Origin: an uncultured Lachnospiraceae bacterium
GTDB lineage: Bacteria; Bacillota_A; Clostridia; Lachnospirales; Lachnospiraceae
Length of the DNA stretch: 21,830 nt
Reading direction: 5' to 3'
Assembly (NCBI GenBank): GCA_910588595.1
Contig: CAJUQU010000032.1
Coordinates: 1-21,830, forward strand
A program made the position numbers and the translations under genes. Of the stretch, positions 7,438 to 14,505 are shown one piece after another. Every line of letters starts with the position of its first letter. Within the stretch, counting starts at the first letter, position 1. The notes under the pieces were generated by a model. It was not told the DNA's origin and searched no databases. It was given only the letters and a program-made list of their open reading frames with translations.

Positions 7438-9117
7438 CTAATCCGGCTTATAAAACTGTGAGATCTCCGCTGCTGTCCTTGGCTTTTTTCTCATATACGC
7501 ATCATAATCCTTGAAGTAGTGCCCCATATCCCATGCCTGAAATCCCTTTTTGTGCAGATCACAGGCAAGAACCTTTGCTGTCGGTCCAAGGACAATGCAC
7601 ACCAACCGCTTTTTGCTTGTTTTCAGGACATCACGCAGCAGGCCATCGTACGCTGCATAGGCATTCATGCTGGGAGCTGTCACAAACTCCACGGACCTGC
7701 AAACATCATATGCCTTGTGCTCAAGCCTGTCAAAAACTCCCTCGCCGCACACGATTGTCACATGCCTGTCTTTTAATAGTTTCTGCATCCTTCTGTAGTA
7801 CTTCTTAAAATCGTATCTCTCATATGTCTGGTACACCTGCGTGATACAGGTGTCCATATAGACCATGTCCTTACTACAGTTCCTACACAGAAATCTCCGC
7901 TGTTGGGCAAGCGCCCTTGCAAACTTTGCCGTGAAATCGTTCAAGTGTTTTACAGGATGCATATAATAGTATGGCAAGCCGATCCTGAGTCCGTCAATAT
8001 TTGTCTTTAAAAGCTTTCTGAGACGTTTTGCCAGCCGGGGATCATACGCTTGAAAGGGAATGGAGTGTCCCTGCATGATCGAGATCTCCCCGTCACCATA
8101 TCGCAGAAAGCTGATCTTCTCATTTTCGAGCAGCGTGAGCGTCTCTTCCGTGTCCAAAATATTGAGTGCATCTGCGTATCTTCCCTTCTCGTACTTTCTG
8201 CGCTCAATATGCCTGTCTATCCGTTTCGGAAGCTTCATAAGCTTCCCTGCAAATTCCTTTACCTTCTTTTTTCCCAGGCATTTCTGCGAATAACCTTTTG
8301 CGCTCTTTCTCAACACAAAATATTCCGCTCCCACATGAATCATACTGTTGTCCATAGACGCGATCTTATCGATATCAAGCGTGTTATCCTCATCATTGTA
8401 GAGTCTGTCCAACGAGTCGATATCCGTGGGCATACTGTCATCAAAACCGTTTTGGTGCGTCTCCTGTACTCTGTTGACCGTTATGACGACCGCACATCCT
8501 GACTGTCTGTTTGATGCCATATGAGGACGCGTAATGCGCATCTGTCTGTTGTCCGGTGTTATCATCGCCTCATAATAATTGGGATTCTTGATAGCATTTT
8601 CTTCCTCCATTGTCATCCGGACCACATCAGCCTTGCGGTACAAAGTACAGTCGAGCTCCCATGGATAATTGTAATGCTGATACACACAGTCCCATTTCCA
8701 CTCCAGTACCGTATCGTCTGACGACAGATTTTCCGGCATGGGTCTTATGTTTCCACCGAGGCGCATGCTGTAACCAAAGACCTGGTCATTTGTCCGCAAG
8801 TATTCACTTGCCTTTTTCAGACTAAATGACCTGGTGAACACAACATCATCGCAGCCAAACATGATATATCCGCCTGCGTCTGCTATGATCTGCTTCAGAT
8901 CTGTCTCGAACTTATTTTCTTTTATCCATTTTACCCGTGGAAAATTCTGTATCAGCTTTTCATATCTGATATTCTCCGTCTCACAGTAGAGCACAGTGAC
9001 CATTTCCTGCACTGCGTCTGAGAACTTTAACAGACTTTCAAGATACGCGTGCATCTGCATGGGGCGATCTTTTGAAAATACGATGATCGATATTTGATTT
9101 TGCCTCTCTATATCCAT
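7438..9117 (-). CDS. Two-domain glycosyltransferase: GT-A-like N-terminus fused to GT-D (DUF1792) C-terminus
   Basis: A 559-residue fusion. Residues 1 to about 270 look like a GT-A domain: an opening strand ISIIVFSKDRPMQMHAYLESL and an acidic pair in MFGCDDVVF (Asp90-Asp91) where the DxD metal site is expected. A basic linker (about 280-310) leads to the C-terminal half, which carries FLRYGDGEISIMQG (337-350), the diagnostic DxE motif of GT-D fold enzymes first described in the pneumococcal serine-rich-repeat adhesin locus, and the later block IVCGEGVFDRL. Two transfer reactions by one polypeptide are therefore likely, acting one after the other on the same acceptor (inference). Its ATG overlaps the stop of the preceding defence-like gene (TAATG), so translation is probably coupled. 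No signal peptide; cytoplasmic. Confidence 0.85.
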   Translation of the reverse strand: MDIERQNQISIIVFSKDRPMQMHAYLESLLKFSDAVQEMVTVLYCETENIRYEKLIQNFPRVKWIKENKFETDLKQIIADAGGYIMFGCDDVVFTRSFSLKKASEYLRTNDQVFGYSMRLGGNIRPMPENLSSDDTVLEWKWDCVYQHYNYPWELDCTLYRKADVVRMTMEEENAIKNPNYYEAMITPDNRQMRITRPHMASNRQSGCAVVITVNRVQETHQNGFDDSMPTDIDSLDRLYNDEDNTLDIDKIASMDNSMIHVGAEYFVLRKSAKGYSQKCLGKKKVKEFAGKLMKLPKRIDRHIERRKYEKGRYADALNILDTEETLTLLENEKISFLRYGDGEISIMQGHSIPFQAYDPRLAKRLRKLLKTNIDGLRIGLPYYYMHPVKHLNDFTAKFARALAQQRRFLCRNCSKDMVYMDTCITQVYQTYERYDFKKYYRRMQKLLKDRHVTIVCGEGVFDRLEHKAYDVCRSVEFVTAPSMNAYAAYDGLLRDVLKTSKKRLVCIVLGPTAKVLACDLHKKGFQAWDMGHYFKDYDAYMRKKPRTAAEISQFYKPD

Positions 9118-9998
9118 TACTCTTTTATCCTTTCAGCCAGTTTGATCTCGTTTGAGGGCGTTTTCTCTGTCTTCTTGATAAATCCATTCAGAAAAACCAA
9201 TTCTCTCCCCCATTGAAACAATACTCTCAGTTCCCTTCCACCGCTGACACTTAGACGGTATTCACAGATATCGTCCTTTATACTGTCCCACCAGTGGGTT
9301 TTGTGTCCATTAGACTTATCATTGATCAATGTCTGAATATTTTCCAGAAACTTCAGGAGATCCTGTTCGTTTAGTCCACTGTTCAGCAGAGCATTTTCTG
9401 TATGACGATCTGTACATCGTACAGCCTTGTTCAAGTCATAGTGCTCAATGGCATAACGTATATTTTTCATATCGTCCTTAACATACTCACGCATAAAAGT
9501 ATTTACATTGGCTATATTGGCTATCTCAACCGGCTTTTTATTCCGGCAACACGCTATCAACTCTTCTGCCCTGTTATCCTCCTGTATGGACAGCAGCGGA
9601 CACTTTCGTTCAATCGCTTCCGTAAAACAGTTAGGCTCTAACGGTTCATCAGAATACCGTTTAACCAAAACCTGTTTAGCCGGATACTGATAATCGGTAT
9701 CTGATCTTGACTGTATCTCATCTGCTTCATCCCAATAAGGATCGTGATAGGCCATCTGGATAATCTTCCCTTTCAGCAGTGTCGCTGCGGGTCTGTTAAA
9801 AGCTTCCTTTAAATATTTGTCCACTGTAACGTCTTCTGTAATTTTGCGGCTATATGTATCTTGTTTTTTCAATAAAGGTATTTTCTGGTCTATAATAAAA
9901 TCGAGCAGCTTGTTGAGATATGTTAAAAAATAGTCCTCAAAATCGTCTATATCTGCAAACTGTCCATACAAAGACAGATCATTTAGTATTAGCTTCAT
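9117..9998 (-). CDS. Third protein of a DUF262/DUF3696 cassette, with RelE/HigB-like C-terminus
   Basis: A 293-residue protein. The start MKLILNDLSLYGQF resembles, from memory, the opening of a family found beside DUF262 and DUF3696 ATPase genes. The middle (about 60-200) has no motif I can name; PYWDE (87-91) and NCFTEAIERK stand out. The C-terminal 50 residues (about 247-292), with ELRVLFQWGRELVFLNGF and KKTEKTPSNEI, match the RelE/HigB (Gp49-like) toxin core: an Arg before the central strand, a hydrophobic strand ending in GF and KKTxKTP. It may thus be the effector, cutting translated mRNA or another RNA, with the ATPase and DUF262 protein as sensor; this is inference. No HigA-type antitoxin gene is adjacent, which argues against a simple toxin-antitoxin pair. 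It starts 5 bases after the ATPase stop and its own stop overlaps the next ATG. Confidence 0.7.
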   Translation of the reverse strand: MKLILNDLSLYGQFADIDDFEDYFLTYLNKLLDFIIDQKIPLLKKQDTYSRKITEDVTVDKYLKEAFNRPAATLLKGKIIQMAYHDPYWDEADEIQSRSDTDYQYPAKQVLVKRYSDEPLEPNCFTEAIERKCPLLSIQEDNRAEELIACCRNKKPVEIANIANVNTFMREYVKDDMKNIRYAIEHYDLNKAVRCTDRHTENALLNSGLNEQDLLKFLENIQTLINDKSNGHKTHWWDSIKDDICEYRLSVSGGRELRVLFQWGRELVFLNGFIKKTEKTPSNEIKLAERIKE

Positions 9999-10003
9999 TC
10001 CAT

Positions 10004-11074
10004 CTATAATCCTATCATTTTATTTAAATCCAGATCAAACTGGTCAAACAAATCTTTTCTCTGGTTTTCTATCCTTCCTCTTTTTCCAATCTTCACCCTG
10101 ATCGCTTCGGCCAGATGCTGTTCATTTAAATACACAAACTGAATGTTGAGCCGTTCCTCCTGCATATTTCCGGTTGCCATCCCTACACGGAATCCATTAA
10201 AGATGTGATCGCTGTGTGTTTCCACAAAAATCTGCCTGTCTCCTCCAGCAATAAAATACAAAAACTCACACACTTTTGCCTGCGCAGATGGATGGAGGTG
10301 AATCTCGGGATTCTCGATAATGATCACTCCACGCTCAGGCGCGGACAGACACATGACCAGTATCGGAATCAGATAACTGATCCCTGCACCGATATTTCCC
10401 GGTCTTATATTTTCCATGTCGTTCATTTGATAGGATACTTTGATCAAGTCCATTCCACTGATACTTTCTGTCATGATTGTAGAATCCATGATATAGGAAA
10501 GCCACCAGTTCATCTGACCAAGCAGTGTAAAATCGGTCTTTCCCTTACACATTTCCGGTTCAACGATATCCCTTCCGTGTTGATTCAGATAAGACATTGC
10601 GTACTCGCCATCAATACCAATCACATCATCCAATGTCATATTTTTCTGGTATGCCCTGCGTGGACCAATTCTGTGACAGGATAAATACTGGAGTCCTCTT
10701 TTTTTGATATTGAAACACTTTTTCCACTCTTCAAATTCCTGTTCCGATCCGCTCTCTGTATGAACTAAATAAGTTTCATTATCACTAGACAATACCATCT
10801 TTGTTTCAATGAAACTTTTGTTATTGTTTTCTATGACCACTTTTAGTTCTTTCTCCGCACTGTAAATACACTTGGCATCCTCAAAATTGCCAAATTCCAC
10901 CAGTTTACCATTTATTCCTTCGACAGTTTCCAGATTTTGTCCCACCAGAAGGAGCGCCTGTTGTATTGTCGACTTTCCAGATGAATTTGTTCCAATCAGT
11001 ACATTCAAATTCCTGCACTCCATCTGCATGTTTTTTATGCATTTTAAGTTATTGATCTCCAGGCTGCAGATCAT
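10004..11074 (-). CDS. AAA15-family ATPase with DUF3696 C-terminus (OLD/Rad50-like)
   Basis: A 356-residue SMC-like P-loop ATPase. Walker A GTNSSGKST (28-36), an ABC-type signature NIGAG (227-231), Walker B VIIIENPEIHLHPSAQ (250-265) and the sensor/H-switch VETHSDH (284-290) are all intact. The C-terminal DLFDQFDLDLNKMIG (341-355) is the DUF3696 tail. Unlike OLD nucleases it has no Toprim domain, so it probably needs a partner for nucleic-acid attack. ATPases of this type are typical of anti-phage modules, where they sense or clamp DNA. The SD sequence GGGAGGTGA overlaps the last codons and stop of the DUF262 gene, and the gap is only 3 bases, so the two are coupled. Codon use is more A+T-rich than in the flanking sugar-nucleotide genes. 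Confidence 0.88.
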   Translation of the reverse strand: MICSLEINNLKCIKNMQMECRNLNVLIGTNSSGKSTIQQALLLVGQNLETVEGINGKLVEFGNFEDAKCIYSAEKELKVVIENNNKSFIETKMVLSSDNETYLVHTESGSEQEFEEWKKCFNIKKRGLQYLSCHRIGPRRAYQKNMTLDDVIGIDGEYAMSYLNQHGRDIVEPEMCKGKTDFTLLGQMNWWLSYIMDSTIMTESISGMDLIKVSYQMNDMENIRPGNIGAGISYLIPILVMCLSAPERGVIIIENPEIHLHPSAQAKVCEFLYFIAGGDRQIFVETHSDHIFNGFRVGMATGNMQEERLNIQFVYLNEQHLAEAIRVKIGKRGRIENQRKDLFDQFDLDLNKMIGL

Positions 11075-11077
11075 ATG

Positions 11078-12235
11078 TCACCTCCCCAATGCTGTATTAC
11101 TCAAAGTTTTACCTATCTGTATCGCTTTTTCCAACCGCCATTCTAGTTTTGCCTCACTGTCACGGTGATTGCCTATATTATCCTTGAATATTTCACTGTT
11201 GACAAGTTCATGGTACTTCTCCTGAACACTGCGTTTTAGCCTTTCATCCATGCCCGAAATCCATGTCATCATAAACATGACCGTCTCAAACACATTCATA
11301 TTGATCGGGTTTCTCCTGCCCCCTTGTTTCAGACGGAAAGCATCTTCTCCCAGGTAAAAAAAAGATTTTTCCAATGCTGATTTCACTAAGCTCTCCAAAT
11401 CCGTGATGTCTTTACTTTCTGTTTTTCCCAACCTGTTCAGTGCATCCATTCCCCGTCCAAGAATGTCATCTACATCGTCATGATATTCATATGGATTCCC
11501 TTCATCATCCTCTAAATAATTCAATTTATATAGAAGAAATGACACAAACCTGGTAATCAGATATTTATCTTTCATTCTCTTCTCATTGGCAAATGCATTT
11601 CCGGTAGCTTTTATAAATGCATCCGACTCAACCATCTTTTTCAGGAAACGAGTCGCTTCCCCCTGATACAGCGCATTTCGGATCTCCTGTTTGTTCAGCT
11701 GCATTCCGCCGCGGTTTACCCTGTCAAATATATCAAACTTGATCCTTTCCGGCGTTGGCGGAAGGATCACATGTGCCTGAATCTGATAATCCTCCAATCT
11801 TCCCGCTAAATGAGGCGGCAGCTGTGAAAATCTTAAATTATTCAGCTTAGGCAGTATTTTTAATTTTGTGAGTGGGTACGTATCATTTAAATACTCAAAC
11901 AAGGCAGTCAGCCGCTGTCTGCCGTCTACTACGATCAGCTTCCCATACTTGTCCTGATTGAAGTAGAAAATAGGAAGAGGCAGTCCCATCAGTACGCTCT
12001 CGATCAATTCTGACTTTCTGTCATACTTCCAGACGTCTTCTCTTTGAAATTCGCTGTCAAGAATGATCCTCTTTTCTTTTGAATCAAACCTTCTCTTTAA
12101 CTCGAACACAGTATAAAATCCCTTATCAACCTTAATTCCATCCATCGGATAAATCTGATCTTCCTCCTGCCATTCAATTTCAAGTTCATTTTGATTCTCT
12201 ATAATGATGTTCTCATTGTCTTCCATAGTATACAT
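11078..12235 (-). CDS. DUF262 (ParB/Srx-like) domain protein
   Basis: A 385-residue protein. The DUF262 core is clear: FQREDVW (63-69), IVVDGRQRLTALFEY (101-115), whose DGxQR motif is the conserved ParB-superfamily nucleotide-binding and hydrolysis site, and FDRVNRGGMQLNKQEIRNAL (about 170-189). There is no C-terminal HNH nuclease (DUF1524), which separates it from GmrSD and SspE enzymes. DUF262 proteins hydrolyse or sense nucleoside triphosphates and are common in DNA-modification and anti-phage systems. It is the first gene of the three-gene cassette. The start chosen is ATG 12235 with AAGGTGG 5-8 bases upstream; a TTG at 12283 that abuts the acetyltransferase stop is possible but lacks a ribosome site. 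The 48-base gap from the GNAT gene suggests read-through from the sugar operon. Confidence 0.88.
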   Translation of the reverse strand: MYTMEDNENIIIENQNELEIEWQEEDQIYPMDGIKVDKGFYTVFELKRRFDSKEKRIILDSEFQREDVWKYDRKSELIESVLMGLPLPIFYFNQDKYGKLIVVDGRQRLTALFEYLNDTYPLTKLKILPKLNNLRFSQLPPHLAGRLEDYQIQAHVILPPTPERIKFDIFDRVNRGGMQLNKQEIRNALYQGEATRFLKKMVESDAFIKATGNAFANEKRMKDKYLITRFVSFLLYKLNYLEDDEGNPYEYHDDVDDILGRGMDALNRLGKTESKDITDLESLVKSALEKSFFYLGEDAFRLKQGGRRNPINMNVFETVMFMMTWISGMDERLKRSVQEKYHELVNSEIFKDNIGNHRDSEAKLEWRLEKAIQIGKTLSNTALGR

Positions 12236-12283
12236 GTTAACCACCTTAGTGTTTTTTATGCTTTTTATCAGCCAGAGACGCAA

Positions 12284-12802
12284 TCACACAGCAGTCCCGC
12301 CTTCCATCGTTTTCTCTTTCCAGTTGAGTATTGCGTATGCCGCCTGATTTCGGTATCTGCCTCCCAGCCGTATCATGTCCTGAAATTCTCCTTCCAGTTC
12401 AAAACCGCAGTTCTCATAAAGCTGTCTGGCTGCTATATTGTCGGACAGGACAGTCAGATAGATCCTGTGAAGGCCAAGATCGCTAAACGCATACTTTAAT
12501 ATCTCCATCGTCGCACGTGCGGCGATCCCTGTTCCATGTGCCTTTTTTCGTGTCACGATCGCATACTCCGCATTGTGATCTGTCTCTGAAATGTGCTTGA
12601 GACTGACCGTTCCCAGATACTCGTCCTTATCATCCGTTATCGCAAAATGCTGGTTCTCCTCGTCAAAACTGTATTTTATGAAGTATTTCGCCTTTTCGAG
12701 TGTCATGTTTGCAAACGGATACCGAAAATTGCAGGTTATCGTCTTATCCTGCATCCACTCCAGCATGAAAGGTGCATCTTTCTCTTCCAATCTTCGTAAC
12801 AT
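12284..12802 (-). CDS. GNAT-family N-acetyltransferase (RimL/PseH-like)
   Basis: A 172-residue cytoplasmic GNAT enzyme. The acetyl-CoA pyrophosphate loop is RKKAHGTGIAARA (85-97), a variant of RxxGxG/A. It is followed by LHRIYLTVLSDNIAARQLYE and CGFELEGEF, the canonical end of RimJ/RimL-type domains. Standing directly after a 3,4-ketoisomerase gene and an aminotransferase gene, it most probably N-acetylates the dTDP-3-amino-3,6-dideoxy sugar they would make, a role filled in other loci by FdtC/QdtC (which are hexapeptide proteins) or, for other sugars, by PseH. This assignment is from context; a ribosomal-protein acetyltransferase is the alternative. A G-rich ribosome site (GAGGGGG) precedes the ATG by about 10 bases. 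It lies 16 bases after the cupin gene. Confidence 0.85.
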   Translation of the reverse strand: MLRRLEEKDAPFMLEWMQDKTITCNFRYPFANMTLEKAKYFIKYSFDEENQHFAITDDKDEYLGTVSLKHISETDHNAEYAIVTRKKAHGTGIAARATMEILKYAFSDLGLHRIYLTVLSDNIAARQLYENCGFELEGEFQDMIRLGGRYRNQAAYAILNWKEKTMEGGTAV

Positions 12803-12818
12803 CTCTCATATCCCCCTC

Positions 12819-13235
12819 TTACATCTTGTTTTTTTCTTTTATTATTTCCAGATAAGCATTGTAATCCCTGATATATTCATCTGCATCATAGTGCTCACTG
12901 GCAAGGCACAGAAGGACAGAATCCTCTGAAAAGTCATACATATCCTTCCAGACTAACTTAGGCAGATAGATCCCAATATGCGGTCTGTCCAGATGATATA
13001 TCTTTTGGTCTGTGCCGTCATCGACCTTTACTTTGGAAGTGCCTGCCACATTGATCAGCACAAACTCAGACCGATAATTGGCATGCCTGCCGCGGATGAC
13101 ATCCTGATCTGAACCGTAAATATAAAACACCCGTTTGATCTCAAATGGAATATCCTGATTTCCCTCCACTATGACAAGATGCCCCCGCTCGTCTCCTTTT
13201 TGTGGAAATTCGATCGATCTGCATTGTTCTATCAT
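12819..13235 (-). CDS. FdtA/QdtA-family cupin, probable dTDP-4-keto-6-deoxyhexose 3,4-ketoisomerase
   Basis: A 138-residue single cupin domain of the WxcM-like/FdtA family, which moves the keto group of dTDP-4-keto-6-deoxyglucose from C4 to C3 before amination. The key block is VIRGRHANYRSEFVLINVAG (46-65), then the beta-strand KVKVDDG and IGIYLPKLVWKDMYDFSEDS. The motif is His51-Ala-Asn53 where FdtA and QdtA, as I recall them, have His-Ala-His, and SEF replaces the usual glutamine-containing segment; the overall fold and length fit the family. The product stereochemistry (Fuc3N or Qui3N) cannot be read from sequence by eye. ATG 13235 has GGAGG 7 bases upstream, and a candidate promoter lies 47-75 bases upstream. 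Confidence 0.8.
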   Translation of the reverse strand: MIEQCRSIEFPQKGDERGHLVIVEGNQDIPFEIKRVFYIYGSDQDVIRGRHANYRSEFVLINVAGTSKVKVDDGTDQKIYHLDRPHIGIYLPKLVWKDMYDFSEDSVLLCLASEHYDADEYIRDYNAYLEIIKEKNKM

Positions 13236-13281
13236 ATGCCATCCTCCGTCTCATAAACATTCTTTTTAAAATATTTATTTA

Positions 13282-13310
13282 AATATACCACACTTTATGA
13301 TCGCAGTCGA
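13282..13310 (-). promoter_or_regulatory. Candidate internal extended -10 promoter before the cupin gene
   Basis: In the 91-base gap after the aminotransferase gene the minus strand carries TCGACT (-35, 13305-13310, 4 of 6), a 17-base spacer and TATATT (-10, 13282-13287, 5 of 6) preceded by TGG, an extended -10. It would drive the cupin, GNAT and defence-like genes independently of the long upstream operon. Confidence 0.42.
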
Positions 13311-13326
13311 CAAAAGAGTGTGCTTA

Positions 13327-14436
13327 TCAGCCATTTTCATCTGCATCCCATGAATTGATCTGTTCGATCACATAATCCTGTTCCGCAAGTGTCATGCCAG
13401 TGTAGATCGGCAGGCTCAAAACCTGATCCGCATATGACTCCGCGATGGGATACTCCCCTTTTTTGTGTCCCAGATGCACATAACACTTTGCCATGTGCGG
13501 CGGTATGGGATAATGGATCTGTGTCTGGATGCCTCTTTGTTCCAGCATTTCCTGCAAAGCATTCCTCCCAGCACATCTCACAACGTACTGGTGATAGATA
13601 CTCTCTGCACCTTCCCGCAATTTCGGCAGCATGATCCTGGGATTCGTAATGCCCTCGTCATACCTTTTTGCCAGCATTTTTCTCTCGTCGTTGAGCTCCC
13701 GCAGATGTGCCAGTTTCACGCGCAGGAGTGCTGCCTGCATCTCGTCGAGCCTGGAGTTTACGCCCTCTATCTCGTTGTGGTATTTTATCCTGCTTCCATA
13801 ATTGCGCATCATACGGATTTTCTCGGCAAATTCCCCGTCATCTGTAACGACGGCGCCCGCATCGCCAAAAGCACCGAGATTCTTCGTGGGATAAAAACTA
13901 AAACAACCCGATATGCCAAAGGTTCCTGTCATTTTGCCGTCGAAACATGCCCCGTGTGACTGCGCACAATCCTCTATGACCGCAAGGCGGTACTTTCTGG
14001 CGATCTCGACAATGGGCGCCATGTTTGACGCCTGTCCATATAAATGTGTGACCATGACTGCCTTTGTCCTGTCCGTTATCGCCTGTTCGATCTTGTCCGC
14101 ATTCATATTATAATACTCGTCCGGCTCGACAAAGACGGGAACTGCATCATTTTCCGTGATGCCAAGTACAGTCGCAATATATGTATTTGCCTGTACGATC
14201 ACTTCATCGCCCTTGCCGATCTCCAACGCACGAACCGACATGATCAACGCGTCCAAACCTGAATTGAGCCCAACACAGTATCTTCTGCCCGCAAACGCGG
14301 CAAACTCCTGTTCAAACTGCTCCACCTCCCTGCCAAGCACATACCACCCAGAGCGCAGTACACGGAGTGCTGCCTGCTCATACTCTGACTGGTACATTTG
14401 AAACTGCCTGTCGAGCACATTACATTTTATCTGCAT
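13327..14436 (-). CDS. DegT/DnrJ/EryC1/StrS-family sugar aminotransferase (FdtB/QdtB-like)
   Basis: A 369-residue PLP enzyme of fold type I. The Schiff-base lysine is Lys185 in FSFYPTKNLGAFGDAGAV; IEDCAQSHGA (155-164) holds the Asp that contacts the PLP nitrogen; NSGLDAL (58-64) and ANTYIAT (83-89) form the phosphate and substrate pocket. The late block HQYVVRC and IQTQIHYPIPPHM are typical of sugar-nucleotide 3-aminotransferases. With the adjacent FdtA-like isomerase it should make dTDP-3-amino-3,6-dideoxyhexose. ATG 14436 has GGAGG 7 bases upstream. The rmlA/rmlB genes needed to supply the 4-keto substrate are not in the window. Annotation as FdtB rather than QdtB or DesV cannot be decided by eye. 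Confidence 0.9.
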   Translation of the reverse strand: MQIKCNVLDRQFQMYQSEYEQAALRVLRSGWYVLGREVEQFEQEFAAFAGRRYCVGLNSGLDALIMSVRALEIGKGDEVIVQANTYIATVLGITENDAVPVFVEPDEYYNMNADKIEQAITDRTKAVMVTHLYGQASNMAPIVEIARKYRLAVIEDCAQSHGACFDGKMTGTFGISGCFSFYPTKNLGAFGDAGAVVTDDGEFAEKIRMMRNYGSRIKYHNEIEGVNSRLDEMQAALLRVKLAHLRELNDERKMLAKRYDEGITNPRIMLPKLREGAESIYHQYVVRCAGRNALQEMLEQRGIQTQIHYPIPPHMAKCYVHLGHKKGEYPIAESYADQVLSLPIYTGMTLAEQDYVIEQINSWDADENG

Positions 14437-14505
14437 GTGTATCCTCCCTTTTATACAATTTTTCGCTTTACCAGCATGACACGTTCCGGCATTTCCCGCA
14501 CATTT

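Noticed and set aside
8050..8502. 150-codon plus-strand ORF
   Set aside because: Antisense shadow of the GT-A/GT-D gene; no ribosome site or domain pattern.
13465..13959. 164-codon plus-strand ORF
   Set aside because: Antisense shadow of the DegT aminotransferase, whose PLP lysine and motifs are on the minus strand.
14468..14503. Small minus-strand ORF between the SGNH and aminotransferase genes (11 codons, starting MCGKC)
   Set aside because: It has no ribosome binding site and is too short to separate from chance.
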